Origin: Oxalobacteraceae bacterium AB_14
Lineage (GTDB): Bacteria; Pseudomonadota; Gammaproteobacteria; Burkholderiales; Burkholderiaceae_D
Reading direction: 5' to 3'
NCBI GenBank assembly: GCA_000381565.1
Contig: KB906724.1
Span: 304,045 to 368,044 of the forward strand
DNA length: 64,000 nt
A program made the position numbers and the translations under genes. This document shows, piece by piece, positions 29,014 to 38,160 of the stretch; the stretch's first letter is position 1, and each line of letters begins with the position of its first letter. The notes under the pieces are model-generated. The model was given only the letters and a program-made list of their open reading frames with translations, did no database searches and was not told where the DNA came from.

Positions 29014-30249
29014 TTACGGCTGCAGGCGCTCCTTCACCCAGCTTCCATCTGCCTGTTTCAGATACACGATCCGGTCGTGGAAGCGCGAACGGCGTCCCTG
29101 CCAGAACTCGATGCGCACCGGATCGAGGCGATAGCCGCCCCAGTTTTCCGGCCGCACCGGATGCTCGCCGCCGACCGCGGCGGCGGCATCGTAATTGGCT
29201 TCCATCTGTTCCCGGCCGGCGATGCGCGCGCTTTGCTGCGAGGCGATCGCCGCGATCTGGCTCTTCACCGGCCGGCTGTAAAAGTACTTGTCACTTTCTT
29301 CGATCGAGGTCTTGACGACCTTGCCTTCTATCCGCACCTGGCGTTCCAGCTCGCTCCAAAAGAATAGCAGAGCCGCGTGCGGGTTGTCGCCCAGTTGGCG
29401 GCCCTTCTGGCTGCCGTAGTTGGTGTACCAGGTGAAGCCGCGCGCATCGTACTGCTTGATCAGCACGATGCGCGAACTGGGCTTGCCTTGCGCGTCCACC
29501 GTGGCCACGCTCATTGCGTTCGGTTCATTGACCTTGGCGTGCAGGGCTTCTTCAAACCATTTGCCGAACTGGGCGATCGGATCGTCCAGCACATCGTGTT
29601 CCGTCAAACTGGCGCGGCCGTAATCGAGGCGCAGGTCGGCCAGCACCACCCCGTCGGCCACCGCGTCGGACACCGCCACTTGCTGCTGCTCGGGCACCTG
29701 GCTTTGCGGCAGGTCGGGCGCGATGCCGCGCCGCACCTGCATCGCGCTGCCCAGCTGCGCCATCTGCTCGTGGCTGAACAAACGCTTGGCCATCGGCGCG
29801 ATATTGGTTTCCTCGGTCACCATGTGGCTGGCGTAGCTGTCGCAGAAGCGCTGCACCAGCTCGGCCGACAGGGCGCCGTCCTGTCCATTGGCGATTTGCT
29901 CAAGTTGCGAATTAATTATATGCCAGTCCTTATCCATTTGCTGGTGGTCGGCCAGAATGCCGGGCACCAGTGCGGCCAGCAGCAGGGCGTCGGCGTCGCG
30001 CGCGGTCGCCTGCAGCATCGGCACCAGGTTTTGTTCCTCGTCGTCATGGTGCAGCGGGGCCGCCTTGTTGAAATACTTCTGCACCGCCTGGGCGGCTTTC
30101 TGCGCATCGGCGTCGGCGCCGTGGGCGGGCAGGTAGTCCAGCAGTTTCTGCAGGGTCTCCAGCTGCTTGCGTATGCGGTCGTGGCAATGTTTCAATACTG
30201 CTATCGGTTGGCTGAAGTCGGGGGCGGTGTCGAACAATGGATTACTCAT
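29014..30249 (-). CDS. pdxH: Fusion of hemerythrin-like domain and pyridoxamine 5'-phosphate oxidase
   Basis: The 411-residue protein is about twice the normal PdxH length. Residues 1-170 are a hemerythrin HHE domain with candidate di-iron ligands H21/H23, H67/H68, E72, H102, H142 and E146/E147. Residues from about 203 are a full PdxH starting ADLRLDYGRASLTEHDV and ending NWGGYRLDP...RRSRFHDRI, with FMN and substrate motifs present. PdxH oxidises pyridoxine or pyridoxamine phosphate to PLP with oxygen. The linker (about 171-202) is hydrophilic and Gln/Pro-rich. An internal ATG at codon 170 could also give nearly stand-alone PdxH. The frame is continuous with no stop, so this is a true fusion unless the assembly is wrong. 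Confidence 0.88.
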   Translation of the reverse strand: MSNPLFDTAPDFSQPIAVLKHCHDRIRKQLETLQKLLDYLPAHGADADAQKAAQAVQKYFNKAAPLHHDDEEQNLVPMLQATARDADALLLAALVPGILADHQQMDKDWHIINSQLEQIANGQDGALSAELVQRFCDSYASHMVTEETNIAPMAKRLFSHEQMAQLGSAMQVRRGIAPDLPQSQVPEQQQVAVSDAVADGVVLADLRLDYGRASLTEHDVLDDPIAQFGKWFEEALHAKVNEPNAMSVATVDAQGKPSSRIVLIKQYDARGFTWYTNYGSQKGRQLGDNPHAALLFFWSELERQVRIEGKVVKTSIEESDKYFYSRPVKSQIAAIASQQSARIAGREQMEANYDAAAAVGGEHPVRPENWGGYRLDPVRIEFWQGRRSRFHDRIVYLKQADGSWVKERLQP

Positions 30250-30324
30250 GGGGGCGGCGCTCGGGCTGACGGAGAAAAGTCATTCTAAAATAATTTTTGC
30301 GGCAGCGTCCGTTAAAATGTCGTC

Positions 30325-31167
30325 ATGAACTCCATAGCACCTACCCAATTCGACGATGTCGACTTCGAACGCCGCTTCGGCGGCATCGCCCGCCTCTATG
30401 GCGAGCGCGCGCTGGCGCGCTTCCGCAGCGCCCACGTGTGCGTGGTCGGCACCGGCGGCGTCGGCTCCTGGATCGTCGAGGCGCTGGCCCGCAGCGCCAT
30501 CGGCCAGCTGACCCTGATTGATCTGGACAACGTCGCCGAGTCCAATATCAACCGCCAGATCCAGGCCCTGGGCAGCACCGTCGGCCAGGCCAAGATCAGC
30601 GCGCTGGCCGGGCGCATCGCCGACATCAACCCGTTCTGCAAGGTCAACCAGATCGAGGACTTCGTCACGCCGGACAACCTGGAGCAGATGCTGGGCGCCG
30701 GCCACTACGATTTCGTGGTCGACGCCATCGACGACGTCAAGGCCAAGGCCGCGATGATCGCCTGGTGCCGCCAGCACGCTATGCCGATGATACTGATCGG
30801 CAGCGCCGGCGGCCAGACCGACCCGACCCAGATCGCCGTGCGCGACCTGGCACGCACCGAGCAGGAGCCGCTGCTGAAGAAGGTGCGCAAGGTGCTGCGC
30901 AGCCAGTACGGCTATCCGCGCGGCGAAAAGACCAAGTTCCATGTCGACGCCGTGTTCTCGATGGAGCCGCTGAAGTTCCCGGAGACGGCCGAAGTGTGCG
31001 CGGTGGACGGCGACGAGCGCGCCGGCGGCGTCACCGGCCTCAATTGCGCCGGCTTCGGTTCGGCCATGGTGGTCACCGCCACCTTCGGCATGGTGGCCGC
31101 CAGCCAGGTGTTGCGCCGGCTGGCCGACAGCGTGCAAGCAGCGGTGGCGCCGGCCGAAACGATTTAG
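30325..31167 (+). CDS. tcdA: tRNA threonylcarbamoyladenosine dehydratase TcdA
   Basis: TcdA (CsdL/YgdL) is an E1-like enzyme that uses ATP to dehydrate t6A37 in tRNA to cyclic t6A. The 280-residue protein has the Rossmann-like GTGGVGSW motif, DLDNVAESNINRQ (ATP site) and the FAVD-like VCAVDGDERAGGVTGLN C-terminal region. Start ATG at 30325 fits. It is divergent from the hemerythrin-pdxH gene with 75 bases between starts. It acts downstream of the Sua5 product encoded at 15456. Confidence 0.93.
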   Translation: MNSIAPTQFDDVDFERRFGGIARLYGERALARFRSAHVCVVGTGGVGSWIVEALARSAIGQLTLIDLDNVAESNINRQIQALGSTVGQAKISALAGRIADINPFCKVNQIEDFVTPDNLEQMLGAGHYDFVVDAIDDVKAKAAMIAWCRQHAMPMILIGSAGGQTDPTQIAVRDLARTEQEPLLKKVRKVLRSQYGYPRGEKTKFHVDAVFSMEPLKFPETAEVCAVDGDERAGGVTGLNCAGFGSAMVVTATFGMVAASQVLRRLADSVQAAVAPAETI

Positions 31168-31269
31168 ATTGATTTAGATTTTATCCAGCTGGCGATGCGG
31201 GTTTGCTATCATGGTGCGCGCTGGCACGGGGACCGTGCTATCCACAGACCACATCGAAAGAATACAACC

Positions 31270-31776
31270 ATGACGCGTAGTTCCGTATTAGTAGCAATGC
31301 TGTGCGCGCTGGCGGCCTCCGTGGCCCAGGCGCAGACCCCGGCAGCGCCGGCTGCCCCAGTCGCCCCGGCCGATGTGCCGCCGCCGCCTCCGCTGGTGGT
31401 GGGTTCGGCCACGCCCGGCCCGTTAGCCGAGCAGCTGATCGTCACCGACACCAAGATCGGCACCGGCAAGGAAGCGACCACCGGCTCCACCGTCTACATG
31501 CACTACTCGGGCTGGCTGTATCGTCCGCTGGCCAAGGCCATGCACGGCAAGCTGTTCGATTCGTCGATCCCGCGCGGCGAGCCGCTCGAGTTCGTGCTGG
31601 GCGCCGGTCGCGTCATCAAGGGCTGGGACCAGGGCATCCAGGGCATGAAAGTGGGCGGCAAGCGCACGCTGATTATTCCGTCGGAACTCGCTTACGGCTC
31701 ACGGCCGTCGGCGGGCAGCGGCATTCCGCCGAATTCCGCGCTGATCTTCGATGTCGAACTGATGGACGTGAAATAA
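31270..31776 (+). CDS. Exported FKBP-type peptidyl-prolyl isomerase
   Basis: The 168-residue protein has a signal peptide ending AQA/QT, a Pro/Ala-rich spacer, then an FKBP domain with [29 protein letters not shown] and the [14 protein letters not shown] end. It should help folding in the periplasm. The sequence between YSGWL and LFDSS carries an insertion ([11 protein letters not shown]) relative to the minimal FKBP. The start is set at the ATG at 31270, where the signal peptide begins. cysK follows 53 bases downstream with its own GGAGG site. Confidence 0.92.
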   Translation: MTRSSVLVAMLCALAASVAQAQTPAAPAAPVAPADVPPPPPLVVGSATPGPLAEQLIVTDTKIGTGKEATTGSTVYMHYSGWLYRPLAKAMHGKLFDSSIPRGEPLEFVLGAGRVIKGWDQGIQGMKVGGKRTLIIPSELAYGSRPSAGSGIPPNSALIFDVELMDVK

Positions 31777-31829
31777 GCGACGCAAATAGGCGTAGACTGG
31801 AATCTCCGTCCCTTACCCGGAGGTTCCAG

Positions 31830-32762
<933 letters not shown>

Positions 32763-32831
32763 GACGACCTCGAGTGAGCTATGGGAAAAATTGGTTTTGC
32801 AATAACAAAGATGCGTTCTGCATCTTCGAGC

Positions 32832-33200
32832 TTAGCAAATTGAGCCGCCAATGCTCTTGCCTGACGTAAGATCAAAGCCAAAGTCGCACTCGTATCCGTC
32901 CGAAGGGCGGTATCGGCAGGCCATGTGTTCCTTTTCACGCACCCTGCCATTTTTTTCGATACCGCATTCGCTCTTCTTGTCCGGCCCCATCGCATTGAAC
33001 ATTTCCTTCGCGGCCGGGCCACGCAGGTAGAACGCGACGTGAGCATCGTGGGGAGCCGGTGCGTAGGTGTCGCCAAGATCGCCGCCGTAGATAACGTACT
33101 GAACATCTGCCGGTCGAGTGACCCACTTCCATTGTTGTGCGCCGTACGCAAGCGCAGCGACGGCGACCATCAGCGTGCCTAAGAGTGCGAAGAGTTTCAC
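32832..33200 (-). CDS. Putative exported immunity protein of the Hcp-linked cassette
   Basis: The 122-residue protein has an N-terminal signal or anchor (MKLFALLGTLMVAVAALAYG), then a domain with four cysteines and the core AAKEMFNAMGPD. It is homologous to the protein at 2412-2768 (shared Y-x-IY-x-G-x-L, AAK-x2-F, GPD, GY-x-C and terminal Cys). It begins with GTG at 33200, after GAGGTGTAAC, nine bases past the peptidase stop. An exported protein directly downstream of a cell-wall peptidase with no signal fits an immunity role in the periplasm. The function is inferred from order and pairing; I know no characterised homolog. Confidence 0.68.
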   Translation of the reverse strand: MKLFALLGTLMVAVAALAYGAQQWKWVTRPADVQYVIYGGDLGDTYAPAPHDAHVAFYLRGPAAKEMFNAMGPDKKSECGIEKNGRVREKEHMACRYRPSDGYECDFGFDLTSGKSIGGSIC

Positions 33201-33209
33201 GTTACACCT

Positions 33210-33680
33210 CTATTCGAATATCGTCACATGGAAATGGTTGTCGTGTTTGAAGCGCGGCCTGACGCGGGGAATCTTGGGATCGTTGAAGTAAACGACCTTG
33301 ACCAGATTTGACTCGAAGAAAAGACAGATGAGCATTTCAGTGGCTTCGCGGTCATACTGGCGATCGTTCCAGCGTACTGGTAATCGCAGCCCATCCTTGC
33401 GTATCAAGCGAATGTCCACGTCCAAGCCGCTGACGTGACCCTCGTGCGGACGGAACTTGGCGCCGCCCGCGAGGCTGATATTGCCGATCCCGATTTTGCG
33501 ATCGTCCATGCCCTGCCAGCGGAATTCAACAAGGTCAAGTAGCGAAAGCAGCTTTGGATGGGCAAACTGGCCGGCACCGAGTGCCGGGGTGCCGTAGGTG
33601 TAGTATCCGACCCCGCCCTGTTCCGGGTCCTGTGGAAGTTTGAAAAAGCCGCGCGAGTCTTTGATCGTTGGTTCAGCCAT
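33210..33680 (-). CDS. M74 (MepA-like) peptidoglycan endopeptidase, putative type VI effector
   Basis: This 156-residue protein carries both zinc-ligand blocks of MepA-type LAS peptidases with exact spacing: H79-x2-H82-x6-D89 (HEGHVSGLDVDI) and H146-x2-H149-x-H151 (HDNHFHV). MepA cleaves cross-links in peptidoglycan. This protein lacks a signal peptide and is about half the size of E. coli MepA, so it is not the housekeeping enzyme. It is preceded by a truncated hcp whose stop lies 9 bases ahead of its ATG, and followed by an exported partner, the layout of an Hcp-carried toxin. Start at ATG 33680 (AGGTG upstream); a GTG at 33686 is possible. Confidence 0.75.
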   Translation of the reverse strand: MAEPTIKDSRGFFKLPQDPEQGGVGYYTYGTPALGAGQFAHPKLLSLLDLVEFRWQGMDDRKIGIGNISLAGGAKFRPHEGHVSGLDVDIRLIRKDGLRLPVRWNDRQYDREATEMLICLFFESNLVKVVYFNDPKIPRVRPRFKHDNHFHVTIFE

Positions 33681-33689
33681 GATCACACC

Positions 33690-33946
33690 TCATGCGATCC
33701 GGTTAGTCGCCAAGTCCCAACTTCCGGCTGTGTTGCCGCCGGCCCCACCACCGACCTTCTGTTGGGTGTACTTCCATTTTACTTTCGAGAATTTCAGACC
33801 GACAGTTTCGGCGAGAATGTTCCCCTCGTGAACGACAGGGTTGACTGCGCCGATCAGGACGTTCTCCAGTTCGACTTCGAAATACTGGACACGTTCACCT
33901 TGGCCGTCCGCACGCATGAATTCAAACTTCGCCCGTCGATTGCCAT
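33690..33946 (-). pseudogene. Internally deleted hcp (tssD), type VI secretion tube protein remnant
   Basis: The C-terminal part reads AKFEFMRADGQGERVQYF through FSKVKWKYTQQK and ends AGSWDLATNRIA, a clear match to the C-terminal half of Hcp. Intact Hcp is about 160-170 residues; only about 80 remain. A strong site GGAGGAAATC stands before an ATG at 33946 encoding MAID, the normal Hcp start, but it is in another frame from the C-terminal part and runs into a stop after about 30 codons. This indicates an internal deletion with a frameshift. Translation from ATG 33917 could still give a 75-residue fragment. The peptidase gene follows at once. Confidence 0.75.
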
Positions 33947-34134
33947 GATTTCCTCCGAGTGATGTGAATGTTCAATCACTCTGGCATCGTGTCGCGAGAC
34001 GCACCTTGGCGTGACTCAAACCGCATTCATTCTGGAGGAAAATTATGATTGCAGCGTGTTAAATGCGAGTGCCTAACGGAGGCCGACGGAGCTGGTTTTA
34101 TGCGACGTTGCTAAGCGGATGAAACCTACGACGG

Positions 34135-35154
34135 CTAGTGCGGCTGCTCCTGCAGGCTGCACTCGTGCGCGGTGGTGCCCAGGCGCACTTGCAGCGTGCT
34201 GTGGTCGATCGAGAATTCCTCCTTCAGCCGCGCGCTGATGGCGTCCATCGCGGCGTCGCCCGGATGGCCGGCCGGCGTCACCAGCTGCGCCGTCAGCGCG
34301 TTCTCGGTGGTGCTCATCGACCAGATGTGCAGGTCGTGCACGTCCGTCACGCCGGGCTGGGCGCGCAGGAATTGTTCGACATCGGCGTGGTCCAGGTTGT
34401 CCGGCACGGCGGCCAGCATCATGCGCATCGATTGCTTCAGCAGCGACCAGGTGCTCCAGACGATGATGGCGACGATGATCATGCTCACCAGCGGGTCCAG
34501 CCAGTTCCAGCCGGAGTAGCGCACGATCACGCCGGCCACCAGCACGCCCAGCGAGATGGCGGCGTCGGCCGCCATGTGCAGGTAGGCGCCGCGGATGTTG
34601 ATGTCGTCCTTGCTGCCGGACATGAACAGCCACGCCGAGAAGCCGTTGACCAGGATGCCCACGCCGGCCACCACCGAGACGGTCAGGCCGGCCACGGGTT
34701 CCGGACGCATCAGTTGCTGCACCGCTTCCCAGGCGATGCCGCCGCAGGCCGCCATCAGCAGCATGGAATTGAACAGCGCCGCCAGCATCGAGGTGCTGCG
34801 CAGGCCGTAGGTATAGCGGCCGTTCGGCACGCGCTTGGCCAGGATGGCCGCGCCCCAGGCCAGCATCAGGCCCAGCACGTCGGACAGGTTGTGGCCGGCG
34901 TCGGCCATCAGCGCGGTCGAGTTGGCCAGGAAGCCGTAGAAGAATTCAATCGCCACGAACACCGTGTTGAGCACGATGGCGATGGCGAAGGCGCGGCCCA
35001 TGGTGTTCGGATCGCCGTGGTGGTGGTGATGGCCGCCGTGGCCATGGTCGTGCCCGTGGTCGTGGCTGCACGCCTTGGCCTTGGCCGGCGCGTGCTCATG
35101 GCCGTGATCGTGGCCATGGTGGTCGTGGTCGTGATGGTCGTGGTGCTTGCTCAT
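34135..35154 (-). CDS. Cation diffusion facilitator (zinc/cobalt-type) efflux protein
   Basis: The 339-residue inner-membrane protein has a very His-rich N-terminus (residues 3-46 contain over 20 His), six predicted membrane helices, and the metal sites ADAGHNLSD in helix II and HMAADAAISL in helix V. A cytoplasmic C-terminal domain follows (LHIWSMS). It is of the CzcD/ZitB/DmeF type and exports divalent metal by proton antiport. The ATG overlaps the end of the ArsR-type repressor gene by four bases (ATGA), so metal-responsive control is expected. The exact metal cannot be told. Confidence 0.9.
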   Translation of the reverse strand: MSKHHDHHDHDHHGHDHGHEHAPAKAKACSHDHGHDHGHGGHHHHHGDPNTMGRAFAIAIVLNTVFVAIEFFYGFLANSTALMADAGHNLSDVLGLMLAWGAAILAKRVPNGRYTYGLRSTSMLAALFNSMLLMAACGGIAWEAVQQLMRPEPVAGLTVSVVAGVGILVNGFSAWLFMSGSKDDINIRGAYLHMAADAAISLGVLVAGVIVRYSGWNWLDPLVSMIIVAIIVWSTWSLLKQSMRMMLAAVPDNLDHADVEQFLRAQPGVTDVHDLHIWSMSTTENALTAQLVTPAGHPGDAAMDAISARLKEEFSIDHSTLQVRLGTTAHECSLQEQPH

Positions 35155-35477
35155 GCTTCGTTCCCGTTGGAAGGTTCGGCGATATGTTCGAGCATATCGT
35201 TGAGTACGCCGCTGATGTGGGCGTCGGCGGCGGAATAGAACACTTGCTTGCCCTGGCGCTCGGACTTGACGATGCGCGCCGCGCGCAGCAAACGCAAGTG
35301 GTGGCTGACCAGCGAACTGCTCAGCTCCAACGAGGAGGCGATGTCGCTGACGGCGATCGGCGCCGTCACGCAGGCCAGCACGATGCGCAGGCGCGTCGGA
35401 TCGCCCAGCAGATGGAACAGATCGGCCAGCTGGGCAATCGCGGGATCGCAAACGGAATAGTCGTGTTGGCAGCTCAT
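35151..35477 (-). CDS. ArsR/SmtB-family metal-sensing repressor
   Basis: This 108-residue winged-helix protein has LFHLLGDPTRLRIVLA, the recognition helix LSSSLVSHHLRLLRAARIV and a C-terminal helix ISGVLNDMLEHI. Two cysteines lie near the start (MSCQHDYSVCD), resembling N-terminal metal ligands of the CadC/SmtB type, with further acidic/His ligands at the C-terminal helix. It leads the operon with the efflux gene and should release DNA on binding metal. I chose ATG 35477, which leaves the palindrome at 35479-35514 just upstream; GTG 35504 would put it inside the gene. Confidence 0.88.
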   Translation of the reverse strand: MSCQHDYSVCDPAIAQLADLFHLLGDPTRLRIVLACVTAPIAVSDIASSLELSSSLVSHHLRLLRAARIVKSERQGKQVFYSAADAHISGVLNDMLEHIAEPSNGNEA

Positions 35478-35478
35478 A

Positions 35479-35514
35479 ATGCTAACAAGTGAATAGGTGT
35501 TCACATGTTAGCAT
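35479..35514. promoter_or_regulatory. Operator palindrome of the ArsR-type repressor
   Basis: Arms of 15 bases (ATGCTAACAAGTGAA and its complement with one mismatch) are separated by TAGGTG. The position directly ahead of the repressor start and the GTGAA/TTCAC inner half-sites fit an autoregulatory ArsR/SmtB operator. Confidence 0.7.
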
Positions 35515-35530
35515 GGAACTGCGGGCCGGG

Positions 35531-36517
35531 CTACTGCTCGAGTTGCACCACCGCCTTGCCCAGGCCCGCGCCGGCGTCGAGGTAGCGGTGGGCGCCGACG
35601 ATATCGTCAAAGGCAAACACCTCGGCGGGACGGGCGTGGTACAGGCCCTGTTCCACCCGTTCGACAATGTCCTGCAGGGGCACCCGGTCCAGCTCGAACC
35701 CTGGCGTGCCGAACGCGAAGCTGCCGAAAAAGCTCAGCTGCACGCGCGGCGGCAGGTGCTGCAGCGGCAGGAAATCGCTGAGCGCTTCCAGCCCGCCGAG
35801 GAAGCCCGCCTGGCAAACCCGGCCCGGCCGCGCCGCGACGGCCAGCGAGTCGAGCAGGGTGGTGTTGCCGATCAGGTCGAGCACCGCGGCGACGCCGGCG
35901 GGCGCGATGGCGCGCACGGCGGCCGCCACGCTGGGCCGCTCTTCGACGATGTCGCTTGCGCCGTTCTTCCTCAGCACGCTTGCCAGCTCCGCCGGGCGGC
36001 GCGTGCTGGCGATCACCCGCGCTCCCAGCTGGGCCGCGATATTGCTGGCCGCCTGGCCCAGCGCGGAGCTGGCGCCGCGTATCAGCAGTGTTTGTCCGGC
36101 ACGCAGTTCGAGGTTGTCGTGCAGGCAGGCCCAGGCGGTCGCATACGATTCCGGGATGGCGGCCAGCTCGGCCCACGGCAGCGACGAGCGCAGCGGCACA
36201 ACGTTGCTGGCGGGGACGCACACATACTCGGCATAGCTGCCGTTGATGCTGCGGCCCATGCCGCCCATGATGGCGGCGACCTTCAGGCCCGGCCGCATGT
36301 CGGTGCCGGGCGCGCTGGCCACCTCGCCCACGCATTCGATGCCCGTGACCCTGGCAACCTCGCCCCACAGGCCGCGCCGCATATAGCTCTCCGCACGGTT
36401 GAGGCCGAACGCGCGGACGCGGATCAGCACCTGGCCGTTGGCAGGCGCCGGCGTGGGCAGCTGTATCAGTTGCAATTGTTCTGGACCGCCGAACTGGGCG
36501 ATGTGGATGGCGCGCAT
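35531..36517 (-). CDS. Zinc-independent quinone oxidoreductase-like MDR dehydrogenase
   Basis: The 328-residue protein belongs to the medium-chain dehydrogenase/reductase family, QOR type: GLNRAESYMRRGLWG near the start, then a Rossmann segment GASSALGQAASNIAAQLGA for NADPH. The catalytic zinc cysteines of alcohol dehydrogenases are absent, as in quinone or enone reductases. AGGAGAACCTC precedes the ATG at 36517. It is divergent from a LysR regulator 89 bases away, which probably controls it. Confidence 0.87.
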   Translation of the reverse strand: MRAIHIAQFGGPEQLQLIQLPTPAPANGQVLIRVRAFGLNRAESYMRRGLWGEVARVTGIECVGEVASAPGTDMRPGLKVAAIMGGMGRSINGSYAEYVCVPASNVVPLRSSLPWAELAAIPESYATAWACLHDNLELRAGQTLLIRGASSALGQAASNIAAQLGARVIASTRRPAELASVLRKNGASDIVEERPSVAAAVRAIAPAGVAAVLDLIGNTTLLDSLAVAARPGRVCQAGFLGGLEALSDFLPLQHLPPRVQLSFFGSFAFGTPGFELDRVPLQDIVERVEQGLYHARPAEVFAFDDIVGAHRYLDAGAGLGKAVVQLEQ

Positions 36518-36563
36518 GAGGTTCTCCTGTTGATGTGGGAAGCACCACTGTAGGGAAGAACAT

Positions 36564-36581
36564 ATTCGGATAAAATTGAAT
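36564..36581. promoter_or_regulatory. Candidate LysR-type binding site
   Basis: ATTC-N10-GAAT lies midway between the divergent oxidoreductase and LysR genes. It fits the T-N11-A type of half-site pair that LysR regulators use, but short matches of this kind also arise by chance. Confidence 0.35.
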
Positions 36582-36606
36582 AATTCCATCCATCTTTGTA
36601 GGATTT

Positions 36607-37500
36607 ATGAACTCTGTCGGTTTTACGCTGCACGAGTTGGCATGTTTCCTGGCGGTGGCCGAGCTGGGCAGCTTCCAAAAGGCGGCGCTGCGCCTGCATC
36701 GCTCCCATCCGAGCGTGTTTGCCGCGATTGCCAGCCTGGAGCGGCAATTGGGGCTGGCGCTGCTGGACCGCAGCGGCTATCGCGTTGCCGTGTCCGCCGC
36801 CGGGCAGGCCTTCGTCGAACAGGCCCGGCAGCTGCTCGACAGCGCCCGCCAGATGGAAACGCAAGCCCGCCAGATCGCGCAGGGCGAGGAGGTCAAGCTG
36901 GCCGTGGTGATCGGCGACCTGTGCCCATTGCCGGCCACCTTGCGCCTGCTGCGGCAGTTTTTTGCCCAGTGTCCGGCGACCCGCCTGGACCTGCATTTCG
37001 AAGCCTTGTCCGGGCCGTGGGAGCGGCTGCACAGCGGCGAGGCCGACCTGATCTTCCACCACATCGAGCAGGCCGACCTGCGCTTCGAGGCGCGGCCGTG
37101 GCAACGCGTCAGGCTGGTGCCGGTGGTCGCGCCCGGCTTCCTGGCGTTTCCGCTGGACGCCGCCATCACGCCCGAGATGATGCGGCCCTACGTGCAATGC
37201 ATGATACGCGACAGCGCGCGCGACGGTCCGCCGCGCGACTACTTCGTGGTGGACGGCGCGCGCCGCTGCACCGTCGCCGACCAGTTCATGAAGCGCGAAG
37301 TGATCTTGCAGGGCATGGGCTGGGGCCACATGCCCGGCTATCTGGTGGATGAGGACCTGGCGCAGGGACGGTTGCTGTCGATCGCCGGACATCATTTCCG
37401 CGAAAGCGAGCTGGAGCTGGTGATCGCGCGCCGCCGCGACATCGCCCACGGCCCGGTGGCCACGCGGCTGTGGGAGCATCTGCTGGCCGGCCTGGCCTAG
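36607..37500 (+). CDS. LysR-family transcriptional regulator
   Basis: The 297-residue protein has the N-terminal winged helix-turn-helix (FLAVAELGSFQKAALRLHRSHPSVFAAIASLERQLG, split across residues 13-50) and a periplasmic-binding-like effector domain. Divergence from the quinone oxidoreductase at 35531 is the classic LysR-target layout. The effector is unknown. Its stop overlaps the convergent DJ-1/PfpI gene by four bases. Confidence 0.9.
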   Translation: MNSVGFTLHELACFLAVAELGSFQKAALRLHRSHPSVFAAIASLERQLGLALLDRSGYRVAVSAAGQAFVEQARQLLDSARQMETQARQIAQGEEVKLAVVIGDLCPLPATLRLLRQFFAQCPATRLDLHFEALSGPWERLHSGEADLIFHHIEQADLRFEARPWQRVRLVPVVAPGFLAFPLDAAITPEMMRPYVQCMIRDSARDGPPRDYFVVDGARRCTVADQFMKREVILQGMGWGHMPGYLVDEDLAQGRLLSIAGHHFRESELELVIARRRDIAHGPVATRLWEHLLAGLA

Positions 37501-38111
37501 GCGCCGGTCCCGTCCCGGCCTTGGCGGATGCTGGACACGATGATTTCTTCGTACAGCTGGTACTGGCCGCCCGGCAGCACCGGGCGCAGCGTTTCCAGGC
37601 TTTTCTCCGTGCCGAACAGCCGTTCGACCACCCAGCCGACCAGATACACGGCGGCCAGGCAACCGCCCGCCGTCGCCACGTTGTCGACGCTCATGAACGG
37701 CCGCTGGTCCGGCTTCACGCCGGCCGCGCGCAACGCGCCGCGCGCCTCGGGATGGGTGGTGGCCCGCCGGCCCGGCAGCAAGCCCAGTTGCGCCAGGATG
37801 AACGAGCCCCCGCAGATGGAGCCGATCAGCTGCCGCGTCGGGTCCAGCTGGAACGCGCTCATGAAATCCGGGTCCGCCAGCGCCGCCGGCACGCCTTCCT
37901 TGCCGCTGGCGAACAGCACCACGTCGGCTTGGTTGGCCTCGGCCAGCGCGCCGTGCGTGTCCACCAGCAGGCCGTGCGCCGACCGCAGCCGGCCTTGCTT
38001 GCCGACGATGCGCACCCGCCAGTCGTGGCGATTGCGGCCGAGGATGTCCCACATCAAAAACAGGTCGATGTCGGTGAAGTTGTCGAAGGCGACGAGGGCG
38101 ATGGTCTTCAT
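37497..38111 (-). CDS. DJ-1/PfpI family protein
   Basis: This 204-residue protein has the DJ-1/PfpI fold with the nucleophile region SICGGSFILAQLGLL (cysteine elbow ICGG). Members include glyoxalase- and isonitrile-hydratase-like enzymes and stress proteins; the subtype here cannot be named. The ATG at 38111 is the first that gives the family start MKTIALVAFDNF. It is divergent from a TetR regulator, a recurrent pairing that suggests regulation by that repressor. Confidence 0.87.
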   Translation of the reverse strand: MKTIALVAFDNFTDIDLFLMWDILGRNRHDWRVRIVGKQGRLRSAHGLLVDTHGALAEANQADVVLFASGKEGVPAALADPDFMSAFQLDPTRQLIGSICGGSFILAQLGLLPGRRATTHPEARGALRAAGVKPDQRPFMSVDNVATAGGCLAAVYLVGWVVERLFGTEKSLETLRPVLPGGQYQLYEEIIVSSIRQGRDGTGA

Positions 38112-38160
38112 TGCGGTTCCATGAGCAAAGGTAGGAAGCCGCAGTCTAGCCACGCCGGTG

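Noticed and set aside
31160..31182. Tandem GATTTAGATT at the tcdA stop
   Set aside because: Two ten-base copies only; a small local duplication with no sign of function.
34020..34060. Strong GGAGG site before ATG on the plus strand
   Set aside because: The frame is only five codons long before a stop. It could be a relic, but nothing supports a gene.
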